Counted from the stretch's first letter, positions 8,404 to 17,953 are shown. The stretch: 64,000 nt of DNA from Paenibacillus xylanilyticus (GCF_013359935.1 NZ_JABMCB010000202.1:859085-923084); one strand, 5' to 3'. Made by a program: numbers and translations. Notes: generated by a model from the letters alone, not told the origin.

Positions 8404-9874
8404 TCAGGTGCCGCAGAATGTACGATAAGACGGATCACACGTCGTAGGCAGTGCAGCGTATTCTTTCTGTTCCGATGTATGTGCATATGGTTCTTTTAGT
8501 ACGTTAAGCAGCTGATGCATTACGCTATAATCTTCATCATTCTCTGCCCGTTCGAGCGCCTCTTCCACTCTGTGATTCCGGGGAATGACGGCAGGATTGC
8601 TGCTCTTCATCCGCTGCTGCACTGCCTCTTTCGAGTCAGACTGTCTGCTTAATCTGGCCTTCCAGCGTTCGTGCCATTCCGTAAAATCCGGTGCTTCGTT
8701 CAGACTCGAATTCTCCCATTGGTCAAAAGTCAAAGCAATGAACGTATTCGTGTAGTCAGCTGTATGCTTTTCCATCAGTTCCAGAAGATCCTTGATCAGC
8801 GTTTCATCTTCTGGCTCTTCAGTCGACAATCCTAGCTTGGCACGCATGCCCGGACAACCAGTAATGGTGGTGCTGCTCCGAAAACAGGGAGATGGCATCC
8901 TGCGCGATCTGTACAGCCTCTTCTTCATTATCATGCAGGAGGGGTAACAGCGTCTCAGCGAAGCGAGCCAGGTTCCATCCGGCAATATATGGCTGATTCC
9001 CATAGGCATAGCGACCCTGCGTATCGATTGAACTAAAAACAGTTCCCGGATTGTAGGCATCCATGAAAGCACAAGGCCCGTAATCAATCGTTTCTCCACT
9101 GATGGCCATATTGTCTGTATTCATTACGCCGTGAATAAAACCAACACTCTGCCATTTCGCTATAAGAGCAGCCTGTCGCTTGATGACTTCCTGAAGGAAG
9201 TTCAAGTATCGGTTTTCATCTGCAGCAATGTGAGGAAAATGGCGTTCCAGCGTGTAGTCGGCCAGTGTTCGGAGTTCTTCAACGGAGCCCCATCTGGCAG
9301 CATACTGAAAGGTTGCGACACGGATGTGACTCGAAGCCACACGGGTCAATATTGCGCCTGGTCGTTCCGTTTCGCGAATAATGTTTTCTCCCGTGGTCAC
9401 TACAGCCAAACTTCTCGTTGTTGGAATACCGAGCGCCTCCATAGCTTCACTAATGATGTATTCGCGCAGCATCGGTCCAATCGCTGCACGACCATCACCT
9501 CCACGGGAGTAGGGGGTTCTCCCTGATCCTTTGAGCTGAATATCCATCCGTTCGCCTTGTGGAGTAATCTGTTCACCCAGCAGCAGAGCTCGTCCATCAC
9601 CAAGCATATTGAAATTACCAAACTGATGACCTGCATAAGCTTGAGCAAGAGGCTCGGCTCCTTCCGGAGTTTCATTGCCGGCAAAAATGGCTGCTCCTTC
9701 CCGGCTGTTCAGCACTTCCGCATTCAGTCCAAGGCTGGCAGCAAGCGCTTCGTTAAAAATGACCAGCTCAGGTGACTGAACGGGTATTGCCCCTTGGCTT
9801 GTATAAAAGGTCTGCGGCAGCCGAGCATAACTATTGTCCAAATTCCAACCTGCATCCAACTTTGCCTTTTCCAT
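8404..9874 (-). pseudogene. selO: Protein adenylyltransferase SelO (YdiU), frameshifted
   Basis: Two overlapping frames together encode one SelO-type pseudokinase of about 490 residues, the normal length. SelO transfers AMP to protein hydroxyl groups. The first frame (start ATG 9874, AAGGAG upstream) carries GDGRALLLGEQ, QLKGSGRTPYSRGGDGRAA and the metal-binding GVMNTDNM. It fails at LSGHACQ; the normal continuation GMRAKLGL appears one base away in the next frame, which then runs to 8404. Removing one G of CCGGGC (plus-strand 8848-8853) restores a single frame. It is either a recent loss-of-function or a sequencing error. A terminator follows. Confidence 0.88.
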
Positions 9875-10095
9875 TGGGATCACACTCCTTCTCCTCAACA
9901 AAGGAAATCCTCTGTTTATATTCATGTAGCCTTTGTGAACCAATGCTCATTTATGTAGTCGCATGGAAATTTCAAGGTAAGAACATGTAATATGTTCATG
10001 ATGAAACTTTAGCATAATTGTACAGCAATTGCATGTTTCAACAGAAACATTCTCTATTTCAGAAACGTCTGGAAATGAAAGGGAGGGGAGGCATT

Positions 10096-10605
10096 TTGAT
10101 ATACACAAACCATCGAATCTTATTTATAGCCGTATTCCTCATTTTGTTCACTGGTTGTCCCGTACATGAAGATGAAGATCAATATAATGGGGATTATGTA
10201 ATTGTACAACAACGTGTCGCTGAAGCCCATGGATACACAATGATAAGGAAAATTTCCGTTCCGAAACAAGTACAGATGATTAAGGACATCACTTCAACCA
10301 TTAAGCAAAATAATATTGAGGCGGAAATGATCCGCCCGCCTGATTATAAGTTTTATTTTGAGAATGATGAAAACGCGGCGGCTTCCAATAGAGTCATATA
10401 TGACCTCTGGATCAGTCCTAATCAGAATCAGGTTGAAATCATTGTTGAAAGCCAATCTACCTATGTTCAGCTGGATAAAACCCAATCTGCTAAACTATTT
10501 GAACTTTTAACAGGCGAAGCGTTGTCCGGGCAAGTAAAAAACAAAGCCAAACTCTGCATCGCATTCGGCATACAAAAGGCCCATGAAAGTTCAATTGTGA
10601 GTTGA
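10096..10605 (+). CDS. Putative lipoprotein of unknown function
   Basis: About 169 residues from a TTG start at 10096, chosen because GGGAGGGGAGG lies just before it, while upstream in-frame ATG codons have no ribosome site. A hydrophobic segment ends in the lipobox LFTGC (Cys21). The mature part is a small mixed alpha/beta domain with an IRKISVPKQVQMIKDI helix and repeated amphipathic strands. I do not recognise the family. It lies between the divergent selO gene and the convergent NCS2 permease and looks like a single-gene unit. Confidence 0.6.
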   Translation: MIYTNHRILFIAVFLILFTGCPVHEDEDQYNGDYVIVQQRVAEAHGYTMIRKISVPKQVQMIKDITSTIKQNNIEAEMIRPPDYKFYFENDENAAASNRVIYDLWISPNQNQVEIIVESQSTYVQLDKTQSAKLFELLTGEALSGQVKNKAKLCIAFGIQKAHESSIVS

Positions 10606-10683
10606 GTGTGTCCATCCTCATCCTACCAATTAAACAATCTGGACCTGTTCATTTTAATCAGGGACAATCCAATTAAGCTTGGA

Positions 10684-12003
10684 TCAAGTGGGTGCTTCCT
10701 GTGTTCCCGTTACTGGCTGAACGGGCAGGCTTTCTTTTTTTAAGCCGATGTTGAAAAAGACATTGAGCAGGATGGCACATAGACTTCCTGTTATAATACC
10801 ATCGCTCACAATAATGCGAATACTTTGAGGCAGCTGTGCAAACAGATCAGGTACGGCCGTAACACCAAGCCCCAACGAAACGGAACAAGCGACGATCAGA
10901 AGATTGGATTGCTTACCGAAGTCGACGGTTTGCAGCATTTTGATCCCGGAAGAGACGACCATACCGAACAGCACCACAGTCGCTCCGCCTAATACAGCAC
11001 TAGGAATAATGGTTGCAAAAGCAGCTACCTTCGGAATAAGTCCGAGAAAGACCAGAATGCCTCCGGCTGCAACCACCACATTGGTTGTTTTCACTTTGGA
11101 CAGCTGAACGAGCCCGACATTCTGAGCAAACGTGTTGTATGGAAAGGCATTAAATATGCCTCCAAGCACAAACGCGAGGCCCTCTGCACGATAGCCACGA
11201 GCGAGATCCTTCTCATTTATTGGCTGATCACATATTTTGCTCAAAGCCATGAACACACCCGTGGACTCGATAATTACGACTGTACCGACAATAATCATCG
11301 TAATAATCGGACCCAGTTCGAACGTCGGCCATCCAAAATAAAAGGGTTGTGGCAGGTGGAACCAGGACGCCTCCTGAACAGGTGTGAAATTCACTTTTCC
11401 CATAAGGGCTGCGATGAGGGTCCCCACGATAATGCCAATAAGAACAGCAAGTGACTTAACGAAACCACGAGCATACCGATTGAGCACCAAAATAAAGAGC
11501 AGCACCCCAAATGAAAGAGCTAAATTGTCCAAGCTGCCGAAATTTTCACTATTCGCCCCGCCAGCCATATTTTTAATACCTGTCGGAATAAGCGCAAGAC
11601 CAATAATGGTTACAACAGTACCGATGACAACTGGAGGGAACAGTTTAACGATTTTGCTGAAAAACACCGCACAGATGACGATAAATAACCCGGCTGCAAT
11701 GATGGACCCGTAAATGGCTGGAATCCCATATTGGGACCCGATGGCAATCATGGGCGTAACGGCTACAAACGAACTTCCAAGCACCGCTGGTAGTCCAATG
11801 CCCAGGTACTTTCCTTTTCGGGCCTGAAGCCATGTTGCAATACCACATGTTAGCAGGTCAATGGATACCAGGTACGCCAACTGCTCTGCAGTCAGGTTTA
11901 ATGCTCTTCCCACAAGCAAAGGTACCAGAATTGCCCCGGCATACATCGCCAATACATGTTGAATCCCCAGTGAAAAAATTCTCATCTTTTTTGTTTCGTT
12001 CAT
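10684..12003 (-). CDS. NCS2 family purine/xanthine-uracil permease
   Basis: A 439-residue polytopic membrane protein importing a nucleobase with a cation. It has about 12-14 hydrophobic segments and the NCS2 features LGIQHVLAMYAGAI in the first helix, LGIGLPAVLGSSF, and GGIFNAFPYNTFAQNVGLV, which is typical of xanthine/urate carriers such as PbuX and PucJ. The ATG at 12003 is preferred to GTG 12009 because GGGGGG is 9 bases from it. I looked for a purine riboswitch in the roughly 130 bases upstream and saw none. An imperfect palindrome (GTTCATG, AAT, CATGGAAC) near 12100 might be an operator. Exact substrate is uncertain. Confidence 0.88.
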   Translation of the reverse strand: MNETKKMRIFSLGIQHVLAMYAGAILVPLLVGRALNLTAEQLAYLVSIDLLTCGIATWLQARKGKYLGIGLPAVLGSSFVAVTPMIAIGSQYGIPAIYGSIIAAGLFIVICAVFFSKIVKLFPPVVIGTVVTIIGLALIPTGIKNMAGGANSENFGSLDNLALSFGVLLFILVLNRYARGFVKSLAVLIGIIVGTLIAALMGKVNFTPVQEASWFHLPQPFYFGWPTFELGPIITMIIVGTVVIIESTGVFMALSKICDQPINEKDLARGYRAEGLAFVLGGIFNAFPYNTFAQNVGLVQLSKVKTTNVVVAAGGILVFLGLIPKVAAFATIIPSAVLGGATVVLFGMVVSSGIKMLQTVDFGKQSNLLIVACSVSLGLGVTAVPDLFAQLPQSIRIIVSDGIITGSLCAILLNVFFNIGLKKESLPVQPVTGTQEAPT

Positions 12004-12225
12004 CCGCACTTGCCCCCCGAAATTAGAATCAACCCCATGCGTTAATTAATCATGTTATGTTGATTCACATTATATAAACTATTTCGGGAAGTTCCATGAT
12101 TCATGAACGATAATTGTTACAGGAGATAAAGAGCAAGCATCGTTTTGGGCACATCAAACAAAATATTCACCTTCAAATGTGATATTCTCTTACACAACCA
12201 TGTTTCGCATGGAATGTCAGGCATC

Positions 12226-12256
12226 AAAAAAGCTAGCACATACTGTGCCAGCTTTT
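12226..12256 (-). terminator. Intrinsic terminator after the Dabb gene
   Basis: AAAAGCTgGCACA and TGTGCtAGCTTTTTT form a stem on the minus strand, 40 bases beyond the Dabb stop. It closes the exporter-PadR-Dabb unit. Confidence 0.85.
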
Positions 12257-12295
12257 GTTCCTATTCAACGGAATATGTTCTCCTTCATCCACACC

Positions 12296-12604
12296 TTATC
12301 TCGAGGGAATCGGGAAGTCTGTTACAATCACATTTTCGACCCAACCGCTCAAGGAAGCTACAAATGCCTGATGAGCCGGGTGCGGACCGTATGCACGCAA
12401 GGCTTCCTGGTCTTCAAAGGTCACTCTCAATCCGAGTGTGAATCCCTGAATATGGTCGGTTTCTTCCGTTACGTTGATTCCGGCAGTCAGATCAATGATC
12501 CCTGGTATTTCGTCTTGTAAGGCAAGCAATTGAGAGACAAATTCCTGCTGTTTTGCCGGGGTAATGCTATCGTTAAATTTGAATACAACCAGATGTTCGA
12601 ACAT
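12296..12604 (-). CDS. Dabb (stress-responsive alpha-beta barrel) family protein
   Basis: A 102-residue dimeric alpha/beta-barrel protein, beginning MFEHLVVFKF, with the later GFTLGLRVTFEDQEALRAYGPHPAHQAFV pattern characteristic of Dabb domains (conserved YGPHPAHQ). The family includes olivetolic-acid-cyclase-like enzymes and stress proteins of unclear role. The start is set by GGGAGG 8 bases before ATG 12604; the longer upstream frame overlaps the PadR gene and is unlikely. It lies 35 bases after the PadR gene and probably shares its transcript. Confidence 0.85.
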   Translation of the reverse strand: MFEHLVVFKFNDSITPAKQQEFVSQLLALQDEIPGIIDLTAGINVTEETDHIQGFTLGLRVTFEDQEALRAYGPHPAHQAFVASLSGWVENVIVTDFPIPSR

Positions 12605-12639
12605 GCGATTTACCTCCCTCGTTACAAATGAATAAAAAC

Positions 12640-13185
12640 TTAATTCTTTAACACTCTGCTCTGAACATGGTGAAGCAGCTTCTGCAACCAATCAATATTG
12701 CTCTGAATCGTTTGATAGGCATGGTCTCTCATCAACCAGAGTGCATCCATTAAATCCTCATTCGCATCAATCTGCTCTGGCTTTTGCTGCTCAATATACT
12801 CGATTTTATTTCTCTGTTTCACAATAATATCTTCAATCAGGTAAGCAATCTTTTGATTGTCCACCTTATCCAGATTAACTAGCGCAGCATAGAGGGACTG
12901 TACGTTCGTAAACTTCTGAAACACCTTATATATGCTATCTTCCAGCGCGAGACGCCCCTTTTCGGTTATGCCATACATGGTCTTATCTGGGCGATTCTCA
13001 CTCTGGATCGTTTCGATCTTCTCGATCAAACCCTTCTTGTGCAGAACTTCAAAATTGTAATAGATCGTGCCTTCCGTAATTTTGGCATCGGTCTGATCCA
13101 AATGTTTGCCAATTTTCTTTTTAATATCATAGGGATAACAGTTCCCCTCACTTAATGAACCGAGAATAAATATTTGAATCGACAT
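12640..13185 (-). CDS. PadR family transcriptional regulator
   Basis: About 181 residues with a PadR winged helix (IFILGSLSEGNCYPYDIKKKI, then ITEGTIYYNFEVLHKKGLI, then MYGITEKGR) and a long C-terminal coiled helical region. The ATG at 13185 has GGGGG upstream. It lies directly after the YhgE/Pip-like exporter gene in the same direction, the common pairing in which PadR represses the exporter and itself. The palindrome at 14442-14460, just after the exporter's promoter, is the best candidate for its operator. Ligand unknown. Confidence 0.87.
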   Translation of the reverse strand: MSIQIFILGSLSEGNCYPYDIKKKIGKHLDQTDAKITEGTIYYNFEVLHKKGLIEKIETIQSENRPDKTMYGITEKGRLALEDSIYKVFQKFTNVQSLYAALVNLDKVDNQKIAYLIEDIIVKQRNKIEYIEQQKPEQIDANEDLMDALWLMRDHAYQTIQSNIDWLQKLLHHVQSRVLKN

Positions 13186-13260
13186 GTGACTGCCCCCATT
13201 CTGCTCTTTCAAAGGGCAAAGCTTCTTAGAGAAAATAGCCCAACCCTTTTATTTCTTATT

Positions 13261-14418
13261 TTATACCATCGCGGGCTGTTGGGAAGACTCTTGCACAAGT
13301 TCGGTTTGCTTGGCATTTTTGAAATGATGAATGGCTGCATTGAGTACGAAAGCCCCCACGCCAACCAGTGCCAATCCAATCGCATAATGTGCTGTTCTCC
13401 CACCACCAAAGAGAATATTATAATCCAGATGCGTAGAATAGAACATCGGCGTAATTTGGCTGACGAATTTGAAATATCCAGGCATCATTTCCGGTGACAT
13501 GGACGTTCCGTTGGCAATCGATTGACTGAGTACAAACACCATGTTGATCAGCATTCCACCTTGACCCAGAAGCATGATGAAGATACTTGTAAACTCAATC
13601 GACACGAACAATTGCAGACTATGCACAAGCCACATTTTCAGAAACACTTCCACTCCGTATCCTTGGACCATAAAGTAAATACCTATGCCAACCAGCGGCG
13701 CAATCAGAGATATGAGGAGGTTAGTCCCGCGCAGTGCAAAGAATGCCTTCCATTTCCCCATTTGTCCACGCAGCTGCTGCATACCGCCAACACTCTGCAT
13801 CGCATAAATCATGGCTCCAACATAAAGCGCCATCGTGATGAACATCGGTGCCATCTGGTTCTGCATGCCGGCAGGCTGCGGATTGCTCAGAACGATATTG
13901 GAGGATACCTTGCCAGTGGTGGATTCCACGATCTGTTTGGATTGCTCCGCGGGAACCTGCATGCCGTTCAATACAGCTTCGAAACTTTGAGCCTGAACCT
14001 GTGTTCCAATCTGGGAGGTAATTTCTGTGGCCACACTTTTCATTGAACTGGTAATCGTCGTTGGATTGGATTCATTAATCAAATATTCCAGTTCTGCTTT
14101 CCCGCTCTGTTCAGACAGTTTCTCCGTAAAATTACCCGGTATACGTATCACCATATGAATATCCCGGTCTTCCAGCCCCGTCTTCGCCTGTTCGAGCGTT
14201 TTATCGGTCACAACGTTGAACGGCAGCTGCTCTTGCAGCTTTTGAACGAATTCGGTACCGGATTGTTTGTCCTCATTAACAATTGCAACCGTAAGATTGG
14301 TTACGTTTTTGGGAATGGCACTATATCCGGACATAAAAACGGTAAGCATCACAATCTGATAAAAAACAATCATGAATATGCCCGCTTTGACTCCCTTATG
14401 CTTCAGCATGTTCTTCAC
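13261..14418 (-). CDS. YhgE/Pip-like ABC-2 type membrane exporter protein
   Basis: A 385-residue membrane protein. One transmembrane helix near the N-terminus is followed by a roughly 170-residue extracytoplasmic domain (NLTVAIVNEDKQSGTEF is the typical YhgE/Pip opening) and five to six C-terminal helices of the ABC-2 fold. Members include phage-infection protein Pip and putative drug or lipopeptide exporters lacking their own ATPase. The gene leads an operon with a PadR regulator and a Dabb gene, from a TTGACA promoter overlapped by a palindrome. This suggests inducible efflux; the substrate is unknown. Confidence 0.82.
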   Translation of the reverse strand: MKNMLKHKGVKAGIFMIVFYQIVMLTVFMSGYSAIPKNVTNLTVAIVNEDKQSGTEFVQKLQEQLPFNVVTDKTLEQAKTGLEDRDIHMVIRIPGNFTEKLSEQSGKAELEYLINESNPTTITSSMKSVATEITSQIGTQVQAQSFEAVLNGMQVPAEQSKQIVESTTGKVSSNIVLSNPQPAGMQNQMAPMFITMALYVGAMIYAMQSVGGMQQLRGQMGKWKAFFALRGTNLLISLIAPLVGIGIYFMVQGYGVEVFLKMWLVHSLQLFVSIEFTSIFIMLLGQGGMLINMVFVLSQSIANGTSMSPEMMPGYFKFVSQITPMFYSTHLDYNILFGGGRTAHYAIGLALVGVGAFVLNAAIHHFKNAKQTELVQESSQQPAMV

Positions 14419-14441
14419 TCTCTACTCCACCTTGTTGTTAT

Positions 14442-14489
14442 AATTCAAACTACTTGAATTAAAGTACTCTTGTTTGGTATATTTGTCAA
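14442..14489 (-). promoter_or_regulatory. Promoter and palindromic operator of the exporter-PadR operon
   Basis: On the minus strand, TTGACA (14489-14484) and TACTTT (14466-14461) are 17 bases apart. Immediately downstream lies the perfect inverted repeat AATTCAA, 5 bases, TTGAATT (14442-14460). This is a classic repressor position. The plus-strand TTGAAT within it could also serve as the -35 of the divergent P450 gene (TATATT follows at 18 bases), so one protein might control both. Confidence 0.65.
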
Positions 14490-14515
14490 TGACCCCAACC
14501 AAGGAGGTAAGATGA

Positions 14516-15769
14516 ATGAAGAAGAGCGCCATTATTTCGCTGTCTGAAATCACAAAATTCGAATCGAAAGAAGAAGAGTTTAGCCCTTACCATTGGTATC
14601 GCCACATGCTGAAACAGGAACCTGTCGTTTACAATGAGGAAACCGATTCCTGGCATGTATTCAAGTATGATCTGGTCAAAACAGTATTAAATGATCACGA
14701 ACATTTTTCAAGTGTACGAAAACGATCGATCGTCAATGTGGGGTATTCAAGTGATAATGAGAAGGATAACCAGCAGCATCATATTCCGGACAAGCTGGAC
14801 ATCCACAATGTGGACCCGCCGGAACACCGTAAGCGTAGAGCTCTGCTTGCTTCTGCCTTTACACCAAGAAGTCTTCGCCTGTGGGAACCCCGGATCCAGG
14901 CTGTGGCGGACGAACTAATTGAGGAATTTGCCCTTAAGTCAGAGGTGGATATTGTTAAAGCCTACACCAGCATGTTTCCTATTATCATTATGTCCGACCT
15001 GCTTGGCATTCCTTCTGAAGACCGCCTTCTATTTAAGGAATGGGTAGATATCATGTTCATGCCAACAACGGAAGCTACCTTCGAGCAGATCAATGAAATG
15101 AAAAAAACCGCCGGAAAACAATATTTCGAATACCTCTATCCTTTTGTCGTGTCCAAACGAACCAATCTGGCTGAAGATATTATTTCAGATCTGATTCAGG
15201 TCGAGGTCGATGGTGATCATTTTACGGATGAGGAGATTGTACGCACAACCATGTTCATTCTGGGTGCAGGCGTAGAAACTACAAGCAACCTGTTGGCCAA
15301 CTCCTTTTATGCGCTGCTTTATGATAAGCCGGAACTATACGCCGAGTTGAGAAATAACCCCGAGCTTGTAACAAATGCAGTTGAAGAGATGCTGCGATAT
15401 CGCTTCCATATCAGCAAGATGGATCGAATGGTGAAAGCAGACAATAACCTGCTAGGCGTTGAACTCAAAAAAGGAGACGCGATCGTGGCGTGGATGAGTG
15501 CAGCCAATATGGATGAGGATATGTTCGAAGATCCATTCACATTGAATATTCATCGTCCGAATAATAACAAACAGCTCGCGTTTGGATATGGCACGCATTT
15601 CTGCCTGGGTGCACCTCTGGCCAGACTGGAAGCCAAAATTGTACTGACCACTTTCTTAAAAACCTTCTCAAGAATTGAGCCCGTTGAAAGATTTATATTG
15701 GAAGAAAATCTAACGCCTTCTGCAGCTGGGCAGTCTTTAACAAGCCTTCCTATGAAGCTATATAAATAA
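14516..15769 (+). CDS. Cytochrome P450 (bacterial class I type)
   Basis: A 417-residue soluble heme monooxygenase. The I-helix motif is LGAGVETTSN, the ExxR helix contains EEMLR, and the heme-binding loop is FGYGTHFCLG with Cys363 as thiolate ligand. Length and sequence style fit the CYP107/CYP109 groups of Bacillales that hydroxylate fatty acids, steroids or polyketides. AAGGAGG is 8 bases before the ATG. No ferredoxin or reductase gene adjoins, so it must use general redox partners. It is divergent from the exporter operon and shares its control region. Confidence 0.95.
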   Translation: MKKSAIISLSEITKFESKEEEFSPYHWYRHMLKQEPVVYNEETDSWHVFKYDLVKTVLNDHEHFSSVRKRSIVNVGYSSDNEKDNQQHHIPDKLDIHNVDPPEHRKRRALLASAFTPRSLRLWEPRIQAVADELIEEFALKSEVDIVKAYTSMFPIIIMSDLLGIPSEDRLLFKEWVDIMFMPTTEATFEQINEMKKTAGKQYFEYLYPFVVSKRTNLAEDIISDLIQVEVDGDHFTDEEIVRTTMFILGAGVETTSNLLANSFYALLYDKPELYAELRNNPELVTNAVEEMLRYRFHISKMDRMVKADNNLLGVELKKGDAIVAWMSAANMDEDMFEDPFTLNIHRPNNNKQLAFGYGTHFCLGAPLARLEAKIVLTTFLKTFSRIEPVERFILEENLTPSAAGQSLTSLPMKLYK

Positions 15770-15789
15770 ATACAATTTATTGGGATACC

Positions 15790-15817
15790 AAAAAAGAGCA
15801 GATCATCTGCTCTTTTT
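15790..15817 (+). terminator. Bidirectional intrinsic terminator between P450 and TetR genes
   Basis: AAAGAGCAGA and TCTGCTCTTT flank a 2-3 base loop, with A-run and T-run on the two sides, serving both convergent genes. Confidence 0.92.
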
Positions 15818-15834
15818 CTCTTTCCTTCTATTCA

Positions 15835-16416
15835 TCAATTCAGTAAACCAGCTCCGCCCATAATCAAGGGTGCAACTCTCTCAGCTAATTCTGCAGGAGA
15901 TTCCTGTCTGCCTTCAAGATTCCATCGATACGTTAGTCCATAGATAGACCAACTTAGCATGGTGGCAGCGTTTGCTAATGTTTTTCGTTCTGCTTGATCC
16001 GTTTCCCTTGTGATGATCTGAAGGATGAGCTGCTCCAGTTGAGTCTTAATATTTTCTTCAAAGATCGGTGCAACTGATTCATATTTCTTGATACATTGGT
16101 TGCTGGAATCGTGATAGTTACATAAGGAAGTTATGAGCTGTTTCACGGTCACCTCCGTAAGAGGGGCCTGAGCATTTACTTTATTGAGAACATATTGTTC
16201 AAATGCGAATGAGAGGACGGATTCCAAGAGTTCATACTTGTCCGCAAAATGGGCATAGAAGGTTGCACGGTTTATGGTCGCCTTTTCCGTAATATCCCGA
16301 ATTGTAATGGAGTAAAAGTCTTTTTTATTCAGATGCATTAGGAATGCATTCACAATTAGTTGACGGGTTCGAATCACCCGTGGATCGTTGGGGTTGGGGG
16401 AAAACACACCGGACAT
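15835..16416 (-). CDS. TetR/AcrR family transcriptional regulator
   Basis: A 193-residue repressor. The N-terminal HTH is seen in RTRQLIVNAFLMHL, then SITIRDITEKATINRATFYAHFADKYELLESV, typical of TetR proteins; the rest is a helical ligand-binding domain. The start at ATG 16416 is set by AAGGAG 10 bases upstream; the frame extends further upstream but without coding character. It is divergent from an Old Yellow Enzyme gene, an arrangement seen for NemR-like electrophile sensors, and the intergenic region contains inverted repeats suited to a TetR dimer. Confidence 0.9.
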   Translation of the reverse strand: MSGVFSPNPNDPRVIRTRQLIVNAFLMHLNKKDFYSITIRDITEKATINRATFYAHFADKYELLESVLSFAFEQYVLNKVNAQAPLTEVTVKQLITSLCNYHDSSNQCIKKYESVAPIFEENIKTQLEQLILQIITRETDQAERKTLANAATMLSWSIYGLTYRWNLEGRQESPAELAERVAPLIMGGAGLLN

Positions 16417-16469
16417 ATTCAGAGAACTCCTTTGCATCAAACTAGTGATGTCCCCATTATAAACAGGTC

Positions 16470-16548
16470 CACTTTTGCCAACAAGTGAATTTACCAATAC
16501 GACAATTTTCTCCCTCCTTCGTTTAAACAACACATTGAACAAATTGTC
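16470..16548. promoter_or_regulatory. TetR-OYE divergent control region with inverted repeats
   Basis: CACTT, 8 bases, AAGTG (16470-16487) overlaps the minus-strand promoter of the TetR gene (TTGTTG, 17 bases, TATAAT). A second, larger symmetric element spans 16501-16548: GACAATTT and AAATTGTC arms are exactly concentric with a central GTTTAAAC palindrome (16521-16528), each separated by 12 bases. These are plausible operator sites; binding is not shown. Confidence 0.5.
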
Positions 16549-16629
16549 GGTTGAGCGAGGATGGGATGCGTTGCTATTATTGCACTCGTACCCCAGCTTG
16601 AAGGAACAAAATATTGGAGGTGTTTGCAC

Positions 16630-17754
16630 TTGAGTAACCAGCAACCGAAAGCTCTATCCACAGAATATCTGTTTCAACCTTATACGCTTCCTAATTTATC
16701 CCTGCAGTCTCGCATTGTCATGCCGGCCATGGGCAGGGCTTTCTCACCGGGTGGTGTGCCAGGTCCCGATGTCGCCGCTTATTATCTCCGCCGTGCCGAA
16801 AATGGCGTGGGTCTTATCATTACCGAAGGGACGGTAATCGACCATCCAGCGGCAACGAGTGAACCAAAAGTGCCTTCTTTTTATGGAGAAGCAGCATTAA
16901 ACGGTTGGGCAGGGGTCGTCAGACAAGTCCATGAAGCGGGTGGCAGGATTTTCCCTCAGCTCTGGCACATGGGTATGGCCCGTCCGGCAGGATCACAGCC
17001 TTATCCTGAAGCCCCATCCATCGGACCATCTGGAATCGATTTGGAAGGAAATAAGGTAGGCGAGCCGATGAATGAGGAAGAAATTGAGCGTATTATTCAA
17101 GCCTTTGTTGATGCGGCAGTGCATGCGAAACGTCTTGGGTTTGACGGCATTGAAATTCAGGGAGCACACGGTTATCTGGTCGACCAATTCTTCTGGGAGA
17201 AAACGAATAAGCGCACCGACCGCTATGGTGGTGATCTGATCAAGCGGTCCCAATTTGCCGCAGAACTTATTCAAGCTATCCGCATAGCGGTGGGCCCTGA
17301 CTATCCAATTGCCATTCGTGTGTCTCAATGGAAAATGAGCGATTATTACGTTAAGCCATACGATACACCGGAAAAGCTGGATCAATTCCTGGATGTACTC
17401 GTACAAGCTGGCGTGGACATTTTCCACTGTTCTACACGTCGCTTCTGGGAGCCCGAGTTTGAAGGTTCTGATCTTGGATTCGCGGGCTGGGTGAAGAAAC
17501 TGACGGGCAAAACAACGATAGTTGTTGGCTCCGTTGGCCTGGATGATGAATTTACCAGTCTCTACACGCAAGGTAAAGGCGCCGGACACAAAGATCTGGA
17601 TGATCTTCTCCATCGACTAGACCATCAGGAATTTGATCTGGTAGCCGTTGGACGTGCCCTTATCTCAGATCCGGCATGGGCCATAAAAATACGTGAAGGC
17701 CGTGAATCTGAAATTCAAGCTTTTACTCGAGAAGCGCTTGCCACGTTACATTAA
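16630..17754 (+). CDS. Old Yellow Enzyme family NADH:flavin oxidoreductase
   Basis: A 374-residue FMN-dependent ene-reductase acting on alpha,beta-unsaturated carbonyls or other electrophiles. The TIM-barrel signatures are PLPNLSLQSRIVMPAMGRA-like start, LWHMG, GFDGIEIQGAHGYLVDQFFW with NKRTDRYGG, and the late VGRALISDP. The start is TTG 16630, 9 bases after TTGGAGG; the frame upstream of it lies in the control region. It is divergent from a TetR gene that likely senses its substrate. A terminator follows. Natural substrate unknown. Confidence 0.93.
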   Translation: MSNQQPKALSTEYLFQPYTLPNLSLQSRIVMPAMGRAFSPGGVPGPDVAAYYLRRAENGVGLIITEGTVIDHPAATSEPKVPSFYGEAALNGWAGVVRQVHEAGGRIFPQLWHMGMARPAGSQPYPEAPSIGPSGIDLEGNKVGEPMNEEEIERIIQAFVDAAVHAKRLGFDGIEIQGAHGYLVDQFFWEKTNKRTDRYGGDLIKRSQFAAELIQAIRIAVGPDYPIAIRVSQWKMSDYYVKPYDTPEKLDQFLDVLVQAGVDIFHCSTRRFWEPEFEGSDLGFAGWVKKLTGKTTIVVGSVGLDDEFTSLYTQGKGAGHKDLDDLLHRLDHQEFDLVAVGRALISDPAWAIKIREGRESEIQAFTREALATLH

Positions 17755-17806
17755 AAATATCTTAGATCAAGAACATGAATCCCTCTCATAGATGAACTAT
17801 AATTTA

Positions 17807-17850
17807 ACCAAAGTACCCGAATTGCCATTAGGGCAGCGGGTACTTTGGTT
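17807..17850 (+). terminator. Intrinsic terminator after the Old Yellow Enzyme gene
   Basis: ACCAAAGTACCCG and CGGGTACTTTGGT pair around a 16-base loop, followed by a T-rich stretch. Confidence 0.85.
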
Positions 17851-17953
17851 ATTTGTAAGGCTTAATCAAGGACACAGCGAGCAATATCGTCCAAGAATAT
17901 TCCTTCTTTTCATATTATAATGACAAGAACTTACGAGAAAGAAGGTGCAGCAT

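Noticed and set aside
10606..12130. Purine riboswitch before the NCS2 permease
   Set aside because: The conserved aptamer elements (TATA core, loop-loop bases) are not visible in the roughly 130 bases upstream.
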